Both the position numbers and the translations under genes were made by a program. A stretch of DNA of 64,000 bases from Rhodovastum atsumiense (GTDB taxonomy: Bacteria; Pseudomonadota; Alphaproteobacteria; Acetobacterales; Acetobacteraceae): assembly GCA_026225115.1 (NCBI GenBank), contig JAMFSE010000122.1, positions 35,799 to 99,798 of the forward strand, given 5' to 3'. The notes beneath the pieces were generated by a model that was given only the letters and a program-made list of their open reading frames with translations, ran no database searches and was not told the origin of the DNA. Of this stretch, positions 42,773 through 52,009 are shown piece by piece (positions within the stretch are counted from its first letter, which is position 1; every line of letters begins with the position of its first letter).

Positions 42773-44965
42773 TCAGGGTCCTCTTCGCTTCGGGCCGCCC
42801 GCGCGGCGGCCGCCGCCACGGCGCATAGCAGGATCATACCCGCCCCCGCCAGGGCCAAGCGGTTGCGGGGTACGGTCCTTCGGCCGGCGCGGCGCCGGCG
42901 GCGGCGCCAGGCCCAGCTCCAGCGCTTCCAGCCGCTTGATCTCATCGCGCAACCGCGCGGCCTCCTCGAATTCCAGATCCGCCGCGGCATTGCGCATCCG
43001 CGTCTCCAACGTCGCGATGCTGGCCTTCAGATCCTTGCCGACGAATTCATCCAGGCTGGAATCCTTGATCGGCGAAATCGTGACGTAATCCTGCTCGAAG
43101 ACCGAGTGGATCACCTCACCGATATTCTTGCGGATGCTTTGCGGCGTAATCCCCTGGCTCAAATTCCAGGCCGTCTGCCGGTTGCGGCGGCGATCGGTTT
43201 CCTCCAGCGCCTGCTTCAAGGAACGCGTCATCACATCGGCATAAAGAATCACCCGTCCGTCGACATTACGCGCGGCGCGGCCGATGGTCTGCACCAGCGA
43301 GGTGACGGAGCGCAGAAACCCTTCCTTATCCGCATCCAGAATCGCGACCAGCATGCATTCGGGAATATCCAGCCCTTCGCGCAACAGATTGATGCCGACC
43401 AGCACGTCATAGGCGCCAAGCCGCAGGTCGCGAATAATCTCGATCCGCTCCAGCGTATCCACATCCGAATGCAGATAGCGCACCCGCACCCCCTGCTCGG
43501 TAAGATATTCGGTCAAATCCTCGGCCATGCGCTTGGTCAGCGTCGTCACCAGCACCCGCCCGCCTTGCGAGGAAACCAACCGGCATTCGGCCAGCAGATC
43601 ATCGACCTGATGCTCGACCGGACGGATTTCGGTCACCGGATCCACAAGCCCGGTCGGGCGGATGATCTGCTCGGCAAAACTCCCGCCGGTGCGCTCGAGC
43701 TCCCACGGTCCCGGAGTGGCGGACACAAACACCGTCTGCGGCCGGAAATTCTCCCATTCCTCGAATTTCAGCGGCCGGTTATCGATGCAGCTCGGTAGCC
43801 TGAATCCATAATCCGCCAGCACCGATTTGCGCGAATAGTCGCCCTTATACATCCCGCCGATCTGCGGCACGGTCACATGGCTTTCATCAACCACCAGCAG
43901 CGCATTGGCCGGCAGATATTCAAACAGGGTCGGCGGTGGTTCGCCGGCATTGCGGCCGGAAAGATACCGGGAATAATTCTCAATTCCCTTGCAGGCGCCG
44001 GTGGTTTCCATCATTTCGATGTCGAATGTGGTACGCTGCTGCAGCCGCTCGGCCTCCAGCAATTTTCCCTCCGACACGAAACTATCCAGCGTATCCTTCA
44101 ACTCAACTTTTATCTTTGCGATCGCCTGCGTCAGTGTCGGGCGCGGCGTCACATAATGGCTGTTCGCATAAATGCTGATATTCTCGAGCGTCGCCGTCTG
44201 CTCGCCGGTCAGCGGATCGAATTCCGAAATCTTCTCGATCTCATCGCCAAACAAAGTCACCCGCCAGGCGCGATCCTCGAACTGGCTCGGAAAAATATCG
44301 ACCACCTCGCCGCGCAGCCGGAAGGAGCCGCGGACAAACGCCGTGTCATTGCGGCGGTACTGCAAATCCACCAGCGCCTTGGCCAAGGTATCACGGTCGA
44401 TCCGGCCGCCTGTCTCCAGCCGCACCACCATCTTCGAATAGGTCTCAACCGAGCCGATGCCGTAAATACAGGAGACCGAGGCTACGATGATCACATCGGA
44501 CCGCTCCAGCAGCGCCTGCGTCGCCGCATGCCGCATCCGGTCGATCGTCTCATTAATCGCGGAATCTTTCTCGATATAGGTGTCCGAACGCGGAACATAG
44601 GCTTCCGGCTGATAATAATCGTAATACGAAACGAAGTACTCAACCGCATTATCCGGGAAAAACGCCTTCATCTCGGAATACAGCTGGGCGGCCAGCGTTT
44701 TATTGGGCGCCAGCACCAAGGTTGGCCGCTGAATATGCTCGATTACCTTAGCCATCGTAAACGTCTTGCCGGAGCCGGTGACCCCCAGCAGCACCTGATC
44801 GCGCTCCCCGGCGGCAATGCCGGAAAGCAGCTGGCGGATCGCCGCCGGCTGATCCCCGGCCGGCTCGAACTCCGATACCACCCGCAACGGCCGCAACGCC
44901 GCGCGCGGCTCCGGCTTTTCCGGAATAAAGGTCAGCGGTAGACTAGGGGCCAGGGCGTGCGACAT
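42773..44965 (-). CDS. uvrB: Excinuclease ABC subunit B
   Basis: A 730-residue helicase-like damage-verification subunit of nucleotide-excision repair. Walker A is [17 protein letters not shown], the beta-hairpin region [25 protein letters not shown] is typical, and [27 protein letters not shown] and the C-terminal UVR domain ([17 protein letters not shown]) are present. A Gly/Arg/Pro-rich tail follows. It precedes the eipB start by one base and probably shares its transcript. Confidence 0.95.
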   Translation of the reverse strand: MSHALAPSLPLTFIPEKPEPRAALRPLRVVSEFEPAGDQPAAIRQLLSGIAAGERDQVLLGVTGSGKTFTMAKVIEHIQRPTLVLAPNKTLAAQLYSEMKAFFPDNAVEYFVSYYDYYQPEAYVPRSDTYIEKDSAINETIDRMRHAATQALLERSDVIIVASVSCIYGIGSVETYSKMVVRLETGGRIDRDTLAKALVDLQYRRNDTAFVRGSFRLRGEVVDIFPSQFEDRAWRVTLFGDEIEKISEFDPLTGEQTATLENISIYANSHYVTPRPTLTQAIAKIKVELKDTLDSFVSEGKLLEAERLQQRTTFDIEMMETTGACKGIENYSRYLSGRNAGEPPPTLFEYLPANALLVVDESHVTVPQIGGMYKGDYSRKSVLADYGFRLPSCIDNRPLKFEEWENFRPQTVFVSATPGPWELERTGGSFAEQIIRPTGLVDPVTEIRPVEHQVDDLLAECRLVSSQGGRVLVTTLTKRMAEDLTEYLTEQGVRVRYLHSDVDTLERIEIIRDLRLGAYDVLVGINLLREGLDIPECMLVAILDADKEGFLRSVTSLVQTIGRAARNVDGRVILYADVMTRSLKQALEETDRRRNRQTAWNLSQGITPQSIRKNIGEVIHSVFEQDYVTISPIKDSSLDEFVGKDLKASIATLETRMRNAAADLEFEEAARLRDEIKRLEALELGLAPPPAPRRPKDRTPQPLGPGGGGYDPAMRRGGGRRAGGPKRRGP

Positions 44966-44984
44966 GCCCCCTATATGGTGACAA

Positions 44985-45473
44985 TCAGCCCTTCTTGAAC
45001 AGGGTCTTAATTTCCGTCATCGCCTCGGAAAATCTGCCGTTCAGCTTCTGCATCGCCTCGGCGTTGGATTTCTGGATCAGATCCCCCAGCTCGCGCGTGT
45101 TGGAAACCGCATTCTCATAGGCATGTTTCAGCAAATCCGCCTGCTTGGCGGCACGGTTGGCCGGCGCCTCGGTGACCGAGAGCGTTTTCAGGCTTTCGGT
45201 CATCTCCGCCATGGTCGCCTGCATGATTTCAAAATGCCGTTTGGCGACCGCCTGCGCGCCTTCCAGCGCCAGCCGGTTGGCTTCGGATAACGCTTCAAGA
45301 TTGCGCTTATGCGTGGCCAGAACCGCTTCCATATCCGGCATGGCGGGAATCTTCATTTCGCTGAACATCTTGGAGAAATCGAAATCTCCCAGAAAACCGG
45401 GCATCTTCGGAAATTTCGGCGGTGCGGCCTGGGATATTGTTGCAGTCAGTTTTTCCGTCTTTTTCTCAACCAT
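44985..45473 (-). CDS. Phasin family protein
   Basis: A 162-residue helical protein that probably coats polyhydroxyalkanoate granules. [46 protein letters not shown] and [26 protein letters not shown] match the phasin_2 pattern. ATG 45473 was preferred, with GTGAGG upstream; ATG 45482 is possible. No PHA synthase is in the window, so the role is inferred from family. Confidence 0.85.
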   Translation of the reverse strand: MVEKKTEKLTATISQAAPPKFPKMPGFLGDFDFSKMFSEMKIPAMPDMEAVLATHKRNLEALSEANRLALEGAQAVAKRHFEIMQATMAEMTESLKTLSVTEAPANRAAKQADLLKHAYENAVSNTRELGDLIQKSNAEAMQKLNGRFSEAMTEIKTLFKKG

Positions 45474-45539
45474 GGATCGCATCCTCACAGGTTAGAGCCA
45501 GCATTTGGCCCGATATTCGGCAAAACATTCGACTATTTT

Positions 45540-46196
45540 CTATTCCCCCAGCGTGTCAGGCGCGGGCACAATCAGGAAGTCGGCATCGCCCGGCCCCGGC
45601 TCCGCCTCGGCGGGTTCGGTCTCCGGAACAAAGCCATCCCGGTTGAGTTTGGAGGCGATCTGATCCGCCCGCGCGAGCGCCACATCGATCGCCGCCATGG
45701 TCGCGGATAAATCCTCGGACGCATCGCGCAACCAGGTCCGCATGCCCCAGGCCCAAACCACGGTCAGACCGCGCTTGGCCAATTCGCCCCGCACGCCCCG
45801 CGATGAGACCCCAGCCCCTTCAAGCATCCAGCCCATGGAGCCCAAAGTCTCTTTAGCAAGCCAGGCGCCCCACACAGGTTCCAGCGGCAGTACGCGCATC
45901 AACGCGACCACCCCCTGCCGGTGGGTCTGCAAAAAATCGAACCGGCGCAGCAGAATATCGAAAAGACGATCTTTGACGCTGCCTTCCTGCAGCGCACCCT
46001 TCAGCGCATGCGCATCCGCAAATTCGCCGAAGCGCTTCAATACCGAACCCCGTTCGGGAAACCGCGCCCGCGCTTGCGCCAGATCCAGCCCGGCATCGCG
46101 GGCAGCAGCAGCCGCGTTCACCTTTCGCCAACCCTCATCAGCGCCTAGCGCAAAGGCGGCGCCGATCAAAGCCAGGTCGAAATCATCATCCGTCAT
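45540..46196 (-). CDS. COQ9-like protein (TetR-fold, ubiquinone biosynthesis)
   Basis: A protein of 218 residues from ATG 46196. The N-terminal third is helical (ALIGAAFALGADEGWRKVNAAAAARDAGLD, a TetR-like HTH fold) and the end (WAWGMRTWLRDASEDLSATMAAIDVALARAD) matches the COQ9 C-terminal domain, a lipid-binding helper of COQ7 in ubiquinone synthesis. A TetR-type regulator is the alternative reading. It is between the gamma carbonic anhydrase and the phasin on the same strand. Confidence 0.65.
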   Translation of the reverse strand: MTDDDFDLALIGAAFALGADEGWRKVNAAAAARDAGLDLAQARARFPERGSVLKRFGEFADAHALKGALQEGSVKDRLFDILLRRFDFLQTHRQGVVALMRVLPLEPVWGAWLAKETLGSMGWMLEGAGVSSRGVRGELAKRGLTVVWAWGMRTWLRDASEDLSATMAAIDVALARADQIASKLNRDGFVPETEPAEAEPGPGDADFLIVPAPDTLGE

Positions 46197-46218
46197 CAAT
46201 GCAATGTAGGACGGCGAC

Positions 46219-46785
46219 TCAAGGTTGCCAACCGTTCAAGGTGGTCCGGTAACGATCGGTCAAACCCATATAATGCGGCACGGTTTCATCCCATTTGGCG
46301 CGTTCCGCATCGCTCATCACCCGCAAAAGCTTTGCCGGCGCGCCGATCCATAGCTCATTGGCGCCAATCCGCTTGCCCGGGCCAAGCAACCCCTTCGCGC
46401 TCAGCATACCGCCTTCTTCAACCACGGCGCCGTCCATTACCGTGGCCCCCATGCCGATAAACGCCCGATTACGAAGCTTGCAGGCATGGATAATGGCGGC
46501 ATGACCGATGGTCACGTCATCGCCGATCTCGGTGAAATTCTCGCCGTGATCGACATGGATGACGGTGCCGTCCTGAACATTGCTGCGGGCACCGACGATA
46601 ATCGGGTTGGTATCGCCGCGCAGCACGCAGTTGAACCAGATGTTCGCGCCCGGCCCCAGACGCACATCGCCGATCAGCACCGCCGTCGGCGCCACCCAGG
46701 CGGTCGGATGAATCTGCGGCGACTTGCCTTCAAACGCATAAAGCAGGCCGGTGGACTGCGGCGTCACGCCGCCGCTGTCAGGCAC
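46219..46785 (-). CDS. Gamma carbonic anhydrase family protein
   Basis: A 188-residue left-handed beta-helix protein. Hexapeptide repeats (VLIGDVRLGPGANIWFNCVLRGD, then VGARSNVQDGTVIHVDHG) and the three metal-ligand histidines (in VIHVDH, IGHAAIIHAC) are present. GTG 46785 was chosen because GGAG lies upstream; the product overlaps the argC stop by eight bases. The family includes true carbonic anhydrases and YrdA-like proteins of uncertain activity. Confidence 0.88.
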   Translation of the reverse strand: MPDSGGVTPQSTGLLYAFEGKSPQIHPTAWVAPTAVLIGDVRLGPGANIWFNCVLRGDTNPIIVGARSNVQDGTVIHVDHGENFTEIGDDVTIGHAAIIHACKLRNRAFIGMGATVMDGAVVEEGGMLSAKGLLGPGKRIGANELWIGAPAKLLRVMSDAERAKWDETVPHYMGLTDRYRTTLNGWQP

Positions 46786-47731
46786 TGGCAAGCTCCAGCT
46801 TCGAGGCAAGCGGGTCCGGCAGCCCCAGCATCAATGCAATATTCTGCACCGCAGCGCCCGAAGCCCCTTTGCCAAGGTTGTCCAGCCGCGCGATCAAAAC
46901 CGCCTGGTCGCTCTGGCCCGCACACACGAATATTTCCATCCGGTCAGTATCATTCAGCCCCTCAGGATCGAGATCGCCCGCAAAAATCCCCGGATATGCT
47001 CGAATGCGCAACGACTTATTGAACCGTTCCTGATAGGCCTCGGTAATCTCATAGGCGCTCGGCTGGCCGGGCAACCGGTCGAGAAACAAGGGAATGCTGA
47101 CCAGCATGCCCTGCCGAAAATGTCCCACCGAGGGCACGAACAACGGCCGCCGCTCCAGCCCGCCATGCCGCATGATCTCGGGAACATGCTTGTGGGTCAG
47201 CGCCAGGCTGTAAAGCTCAAAGGCGGGTCCGCCCTTCGCCTCATGCGCCGCAATCATCACCTTGCCGCCGCCCGAATAACCCGAAACAGCGTTGATCGTA
47301 ACGTCGCTCTCCGGGTTCAGCATGCCGGCATCGATCAGCGGCCGGATCAGCGCCACCGCCCCGGTGGCATAGCAGCCAGGGTTCGAAACCCGCCGGCTCT
47401 GCGCAATTTCCGCCAGCTGCCCGGCGCCGATCTCAGGAAACCCGTAACTCCAGCCGCGCGACACCCGATGCGCGGTGCTGGCATCCAGCAACCGGGGCCC
47501 GGCCTCGCCCAAACTTTCCACCATCGCCACAGCCTGCCGCGCGGCGTCATCCGGCAGGCAAAGCACCACAAGATCTGCCGCCCGCATGGCCTGCAGCCTG
47601 GCCGCATCCTCCTTGCGCTCGGCGGCGCCCAGGCTGATCAGCGCAATCCCGCCAACCCCCTTCAGGCGCTCCCGGATTCCCAGACCGGTCGTTCCCGCTT
47701 CACCATCGATAAATATCTTTGCCGCCATCAT
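46778..47731 (-). CDS. argC: N-acetyl-gamma-glutamyl-phosphate reductase (type 2)
   Basis: A 317-residue arginine-biosynthesis enzyme. IFIDGEAGTTGLGIRERL is the NADP-binding start of the short type 2 subfamily, and RVSNPGCYATGAVALIRPL contains the catalytic Cys. Two adjacent ATG codons open the frame. It is upstream of the gamma carbonic anhydrase on the same strand and divergent from secB with 77 bases between starts. Confidence 0.93.
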   Translation of the reverse strand: MMAAKIFIDGEAGTTGLGIRERLKGVGGIALISLGAAERKEDAARLQAMRAADLVVLCLPDDAARQAVAMVESLGEAGPRLLDASTAHRVSRGWSYGFPEIGAGQLAEIAQSRRVSNPGCYATGAVALIRPLIDAGMLNPESDVTINAVSGYSGGGKVMIAAHEAKGGPAFELYSLALTHKHVPEIMRHGGLERRPLFVPSVGHFRQGMLVSIPLFLDRLPGQPSAYEITEAYQERFNKSLRIRAYPGIFAGDLDPEGLNDTDRMEIFVCAGQSDQAVLIARLDNLGKGASGAAVQNIALMLGLPDPLASKLELASA

Positions 47732-47808
47732 CCTGTCCTTGGCCGTGCTGGCAACCCTAATCCCACCGTGCTAGGCGATCCCCGAACTTGAAAGCAGGGA
47801 GAATCCCA

Positions 47809-48306
47809 ATGTCCGAAGCCGCCCCGGCCCAGCCGCTCGTCCTCAATATTCAGTACACGAAAGACCTGTCTTTCGAAGTCCCCAATGCGCCTTCCATATA
47901 TACCATCCTCCGCTCGGCGCCACAGGTGAACATCAACCTCGACGTCCAGGTCCGCAAAATCGAGGAGAACCAGGCGGTGTTCGAGGTCATCCTGGCCGCC
48001 CGCGCCGAAGCCACCCTGCCGAAGCCCGAAGGCACTCCCAACGGCGCCGAAGAAAAGCCGACGGTCGTGTTCATCGCCGACCTCTCCTACGCCGGCATCT
48101 TCACCCTGAACGGCGTGCCGGAAAACCAGCAGGAACCCATCCTCCTCGTCGAATGCCCCCGCCTGCTTTTCCCCTTCGCCCGCAACATCCTGGCCGACAT
48201 CACCCGCGACGGCGGCTTCCCCCCCGTCATGCTGGCCCCGGTGGACTTCGTAAGCCTATGGCAATCCCGCCGCGCCCAGTTGGCGACCCCGGCCGCGAAC
48301 GCTTGA
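47809..48306 (+). CDS. secB: Protein-export chaperone SecB
   Basis: A 165-residue cytosolic chaperone that keeps precursors unfolded for SecA. LNIQYTKDLSFEVPNAP at the start and VECPRLLFPFARNILADITRDGGFPPVMLAPVDFVSLW at the end are diagnostic. ATG 47809 follows AGGGAGA; the frame from 47788 adds only seven residues over the ribosome site. A palindromic repeat begins six bases after its stop. Confidence 0.95.
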   Translation: MSEAAPAQPLVLNIQYTKDLSFEVPNAPSIYTILRSAPQVNINLDVQVRKIEENQAVFEVILAARAEATLPKPEGTPNGAEEKPTVVFIADLSYAGIFTLNGVPENQQEPILLVECPRLLFPFARNILADITRDGGFPPVMLAPVDFVSLWQSRRAQLATPAANA

Positions 48307-48312
48307 GGCAAG

Positions 48313-48453
48313 CGCTTCTTTTTCTGAAGAAAAAGAAGCGGGCCGCCGGAGCGGCAAAAAGACTTCTTATGCTGGGGCATGGGCGTTGGGACCGCCGCTG
48401 CCCATGCCCCAGAATCAAAGAAGTTTTTTGGTTCTTTTTTTCAAAAAAGAACC
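48313..48453. repeat. Dispersed palindromic element, copy 6
   Basis: Left hairpin CGCTTCTTTTTCT/AGAAAAAGAAGCG, a GC-rich insertion GGGCCGCCGGAGCGG, linker AAAAAGACTTCTTATGC, centre CATGGGCGTTGGG...CGCTGCCCATG, linker CCCCAGAATCAAAGAAG, and right hairpin GGTTCTTTTTTT/AAAAAAGAACC. It fills the gap between converging secB and hss and would serve as a terminator for both. The insertion is shared in style with copy 1. Confidence 0.88.
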
Positions 48454-48466
48454 GCTTTCCTTTGCC

Positions 48467-49885
48467 TTAAACCACGCGGAAGTTTTTAAACTGCCACGGG
48501 TCTGCGTCCAGATCCTCATCGAACAACACGGCCCGTTCAAACAACGGCGTCCAGTCCGAATACGCGCCTTCCATGTGACCCAGATACGGCAGCGCAATTT
48601 CGAGCACGCGCGCATGGCTGATCTGGTCGGCCTCGACCACGCCGGCGCGCGGGTTTTCCATTGCCCAGATCACGCCGGCCAGCACCGCAGCCGTCACCTG
48701 CAGGCTGGTGGCATTATTATGCGGGCAAAGCGCGCGCGCATCCTCGATCGACAGCTGCGAACCAAACCAATAAGCGCCGCGTTCATGCCCCATCAGCAGA
48801 ACCCCGAGCTCATCCACGCCGCTGACAATCTCATCCTGGATCAGGCGCTGGGTTGTCTGCGCCTCCCAGTTCTTGCCCGCCAGCTCATGGATGGAGAGCA
48901 CGGCATCGTCGCAGGGATGATAGGCGTAATGGACGGTCGGCCGGTAGGCGACGGTGCCACCCTCGCTCAGGGTGAGGTAGTCGGCGATGGAAATGGCTTC
49001 GTTATGGGTGATCAGAAAGCCGTGGAACGGGCCTTCCATCGGTGTCCAGGTCCGCACCCGCGTTGAGGCGCCCGGGCGCTGCAGATAAATCGCGGCGTCG
49101 CAGCCGAATTCATGGTGCTTGCCGTCCGGCGGCAGCGCGGTCTCATGCGTGCCCCAGCCAAGCTCCGCCGGCTGGCAGCCCTCGCCGATGAAACCGTCGA
49201 TCGACCAGGTGTTGACGAACTCGCCGCGTTGCTTGGGCGTATTCGCAATCTGGGTATCGCGCTCGGCAATGTGAATCACCTTCACGCCAAGGCTCTGCGC
49301 AAGTCTGCCCCAGCCGTCCCGCGAATTCGGCACATCCGTGACGACGCCGGTATCGGCGGCAAGGTTCAGCAACGCCTGCTTGACGAAATGCGAAACCAGG
49401 CCGGGATTTGCGCCATGCGCGATCACCGCCGTGGATGCACCCGGATCATCCATCAGCGCCAAAGCGGTTTCCCGCAGCGCGTAGTTGGAGCGCTGCGACG
49501 GGCTCAGCGACAAATCCGTATAGCCGCCGGCCCAGGGCTCGATGCAGGTGTCGAGATAAAGCACCCCGAGTTCCCGGCACAATTTCACCAACGCCACCGA
49601 GGAGATGTCGACAGACAGGTTCAGCAGAAAATCGCCCCGCTTCAGCCGCGCGCTCAGCACGTCGCGGTAGTTGTTGCGCGTGATGCTCAGAATTTCCTCG
49701 GCAATACCGAAAGACTTGGCAACCGCACTGCCGCGGGTGTCGGAGGTCAGGATCGAAATATTCTCCTTCGGCATGTCGATATGACGGAGCAACAAGGGCA
49801 GCACGCCCTGCCCGATGCTGCCTGCCCCCAGCATCAGCAGCCGGCCGGAGAATGAGACGTGTTTTTTCGCGATGTCGTTTGCCAT
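48467..49885 (-). CDS. hss: Homospermidine synthase
   Basis: A 472-residue NAD-dependent enzyme that makes sym-homospermidine from two putrescines. LLMLGAGSIGQGVLPLLLRH is the Rossmann start, VLYLDTCIEPWAGGY and STAVIAHGANPGLVSHFVKQALL are conserved family segments. It follows the ornithine decarboxylase gene on the same strand (91-base gap), so the two make one short polyamine route: ornithine, putrescine, homospermidine. Confidence 0.95.
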   Translation of the reverse strand: MANDIAKKHVSFSGRLLMLGAGSIGQGVLPLLLRHIDMPKENISILTSDTRGSAVAKSFGIAEEILSITRNNYRDVLSARLKRGDFLLNLSVDISSVALVKLCRELGVLYLDTCIEPWAGGYTDLSLSPSQRSNYALRETALALMDDPGASTAVIAHGANPGLVSHFVKQALLNLAADTGVVTDVPNSRDGWGRLAQSLGVKVIHIAERDTQIANTPKQRGEFVNTWSIDGFIGEGCQPAELGWGTHETALPPDGKHHEFGCDAAIYLQRPGASTRVRTWTPMEGPFHGFLITHNEAISIADYLTLSEGGTVAYRPTVHYAYHPCDDAVLSIHELAGKNWEAQTTQRLIQDEIVSGVDELGVLLMGHERGAYWFGSQLSIEDARALCPHNNATSLQVTAAVLAGVIWAMENPRAGVVEADQISHARVLEIALPYLGHMEGAYSDWTPLFERAVLFDEDLDADPWQFKNFRVV

Positions 49886-49976
49886 CGTTTAATTCCTTAC
49901 TGTGAGAGCGACAATTTCCCGGCCGCCGCTGAACCCTCAATGGTTCAGCGGCGCCGGTCAGCGTGTGCGAGGTGTT

Positions 49977-51284
49977 TCAGGCCGCGCGGGGATAAGCAAA
50001 CGGCAGTTTTGTGACAGCAGCCGGCGCCGCTTGCGCATCGGCCTCATAGCCGGAGGTTTCCAGCATTGCCGCATCCCGCACCTCGGCCAGGATTGCCTGG
50101 TCGAAACCGTTGAACGCAGTGCGCAGGCTAGACCCATAGGCGCCAAGCTGGCCGATCTCGATCCAATCGCCTTCGCGCACATTGTTCGGCAGCATGAACG
50201 GCCCGTGCATCACGTCGGTGGAATCGCAGGTCGGTCCGAACAGCGAGAACGCCATATCGGGCGCATCGGCATAGGCATCCGCCGCGCGGATCGCGCGCAC
50301 CGGAAAACGGAAGCCGAGCGCGCCGGCATCGGCAAGCGAGCCATACACGCCGTCATTGACGTACAGCATGTTCCCCTTACGAAGCTGCACCTGTACCACC
50401 ACCGAACCGCCGCCGGCAACCAGCGCGCGGCCTGGCTCTGCCCAAAGCTTGGTGTTCGGCAGATGCAAAAGGTCGAACGCCGCATCGATTTCCGCCATAA
50501 AGGCGCCGAGCGGCGGCGGCGTGATATCCGGATATGCCACCGGAAAACCGCCCCCGACATCGATGATGTCCACTTGCACGCCGGCGCGGCGGATAACCGC
50601 ACCTGCCAGCGCCATGGCTTCGCGCCAGGCCAGCGGGTCCATGCATTGCGAACCGACATGGAAGGCAAGACCCAATTTGCCCGCCTGCGGCCGCGCCGCG
50701 CGCAGCAATGCCACGGCGGTTTCAAAATCAGCGCCGAATTTCGAGGACAGATCGATCACCGCACCGGATTTCGGCAGCGCGAGGCGCACAAACAATCCGG
50801 GCAGCGCGTCCAGTTCAGCCGCTTCCGGTTTGCCGATTTCGGCCAGGATTTTCGCCAGCTCATCTTCCGAGTCGAACACGAAGTCGCGCACGCCGTTAAG
50901 GATCCAGGCGTCACGAATGGCGGCGCGGGATTTCACCGGATGCATGAAATGGATCGCAGCACCCGCAAACAGCCGCCGCACCAGCGTGACCTCGGCAATC
51001 GACGCGCAGTCAAAATGCCGCACGCCGCCGGCCCAGATGGCGCGCAGCACCGCTGGCTCCGGATTACATTTAACGGCATACAGAACCTCGCCATTGAAGG
51101 ACTGCACAAAAGCGCTGGCGGCGGCGGTGATCACCGCCGGGCGGACGCAATGCAGCGGCACTTCCGGGCGCAGCTTGGCCACCATATCGGCAACCGAGGG
51201 CACGCCATCTGGCGCCGGATCGGCGCTGTAGGAAAAGTAACGCTGCAGGGGAGCGACAGCAGCACGATTCTGAATCAGGCTCAT
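49977..51284 (-). CDS. odc: Ornithine decarboxylase-like PLP enzyme (alanine racemase fold)
   Basis: A 435-residue fold-type III decarboxylase making putrescine. EVLYAVKCNPEPAVL holds the PLP lysine (about residue 72), LGLAFHVGSQCMDP and VDIIDVGGGFPVAYPD the cofactor-binding segments, and LFGPTCDSTDVMHG the catalytic Cys/Asp. GAGGA precedes ATG 51284; the frame to 51350 would run into the leader. It lies upstream of homospermidine synthase and downstream of a structured leader with a small ORF. Lysine or carboxynorspermidine substrates are possible but less likely here. Confidence 0.9.
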   Translation of the reverse strand: MSLIQNRAAVAPLQRYFSYSADPAPDGVPSVADMVAKLRPEVPLHCVRPAVITAAASAFVQSFNGEVLYAVKCNPEPAVLRAIWAGGVRHFDCASIAEVTLVRRLFAGAAIHFMHPVKSRAAIRDAWILNGVRDFVFDSEDELAKILAEIGKPEAAELDALPGLFVRLALPKSGAVIDLSSKFGADFETAVALLRAARPQAGKLGLAFHVGSQCMDPLAWREAMALAGAVIRRAGVQVDIIDVGGGFPVAYPDITPPPLGAFMAEIDAAFDLLHLPNTKLWAEPGRALVAGGGSVVVQVQLRKGNMLYVNDGVYGSLADAGALGFRFPVRAIRAADAYADAPDMAFSLFGPTCDSTDVMHGPFMLPNNVREGDWIEIGQLGAYGSSLRTAFNGFDQAILAEVRDAAMLETSGYEADAQAAPAAVTKLPFAYPRAA

Positions 51285-51297
51285 GGTAAAATCCTCG

Positions 51298-51480
51298 CAA
51301 ACGCAAGCGCTTTTGAGCGCGCGGCGCCCAAAAGCTAAAGGTTCAAACAAACGAAAACATCAGCGCACGACGGGTGCCGCGGCGGTTTAGGTGTTGATGC
51401 GCGGACTTCGCATCGCAACTGTGCTCTCAGCTAACATAGCCGTCTCCCAATTGATCCCGGTCTTGCGACCGACTCTCGAC
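51298..51480 (-). promoter_or_regulatory. Structured leader RNA of the decarboxylase gene, speF-leader-like
   Basis: On the minus strand, 5' to 3', this holds a hairpin with a GNRA tetraloop (CGGTC-GCAA-GACCG, 51458-51471), a small ORF with a strong ribosome site, a hairpin within that ORF (GATGCG/CGCATC, 51396-51414), and a stem of two blocks (GCTTTTG and GCGC, 51309-51335) just ahead of the decarboxylase ribosome site. The speF motif is a known alphaproteobacterial leader of such genes. I assign it from position and layout; a covariance-model search was not possible. Confidence 0.65.
51387..51437 (-). CDS. 16-residue upstream ORF in the decarboxylase leader
   Basis: The frame encodes MLAESTVAMRSPRINT and stops at TAA. 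Its ATG is preceded by GGGAG at ideal spacing, a better ribosome site than most genes here. It ends about 100 bases before the decarboxylase ATG and its second half coincides with a hairpin. Leader peptides that sense ornithine or polyamines control ornithine decarboxylase in gammaproteobacteria; a similar role here is inferred. Confidence 0.6.
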   Translation of the reverse strand: MLAESTVAMRSPRINT

Positions 51481-51685
51481 CTACCAGGATGCGTCTCGTC
51501 GTTGCTGTACCCAAAACCAGGTTCGCGGCACGTGCGAATGCATCTTGCTCTCCCCTCCCGGGCAAAGCGGAGTGCTACGTAGAATATTTTTGTCACGGAC
51601 AGTTATGTTGATTGGGAATGCTGGGGTACCCGCAGCGCATAGCCTGCGCTAAAGTCTCTTATCATCACCGCAAAGGACATGAACA

Positions 51686-51997
51686 ATGTATATCGCGATG
51701 AACCGGTTCAAAGTGTCCAACGGCTCGGAGGCCGATTTCGAAACCGTCTGGAGCACCCGCGACAGCCATCTCCAGGAAGTCCCTGGTTTCGTGGAATTCC
51801 ATCTGCTGAAGGGCCCGCAAAGGGAAGACCACGTTCTCTATGCCAGTCACACAATCTGGTCGGACTACACCGCCTTCGAGGCCTGGACAAAATCGGAGGC
51901 CTTCCGCGCCGCGCACCGAAATGCCGGTGGGAACAAACCACTGTATCTTGGCCATCCGGAGTTCGAAGGATTTGAGGCCGTGCAGACGGTGAAGTAA
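51686..51997 (+). CDS. Antibiotic-biosynthesis-monooxygenase-fold protein (HmoA/IsdG-like)
   Basis: A 103-residue dimeric alpha-beta barrel protein. MNRFKVSNGSEADFETVWSTRD and VPGFVEFHLLKGP, then SHTIWSDYTAFEAWTKSEAFRAAH, fit the ABM domain, and the segment order resembles heme-degrading HmoA/IsdG enzymes, in which an Asn and a late His hold heme. Asn is at the second strand (MNRF) and His in AAHR. AAAGGA precedes the ATG. It is divergent from the decarboxylase leader. Confidence 0.8.
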   Translation: MYIAMNRFKVSNGSEADFETVWSTRDSHLQEVPGFVEFHLLKGPQREDHVLYASHTIWSDYTAFEAWTKSEAFRAAHRNAGGNKPLYLGHPEFEGFEAVQTVK

Positions 51998-52009
51998 CCA
52001 ACAGACCCG

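Noticed and set aside
43877..44941. 354-residue plus-strand ORF opposite uvrB
   Set aside because: Antisense to intact UvrB; composition (Arg/Gln/His-rich) is that of a shadow frame.
47375..47400. tRNA-like T-loop sequence GGGTTCGAAACC
   Set aside because: It lies in the catalytic Cys region of argC (SNPGCYATG) and has no surrounding cloverleaf.
3432..48453. CRISPR array
   Set aside because: The repeats are kilobases apart, self-complementary and differ in length; no regular spacers or cas genes.
49902..51338. 478-residue plus-strand ORF opposite the decarboxylase
   Set aside because: It lies antisense to a well-supported PLP decarboxylase with all motifs; long antisense frames are expected in GC-rich DNA and the product is His/Arg/Gly-rich without family features.
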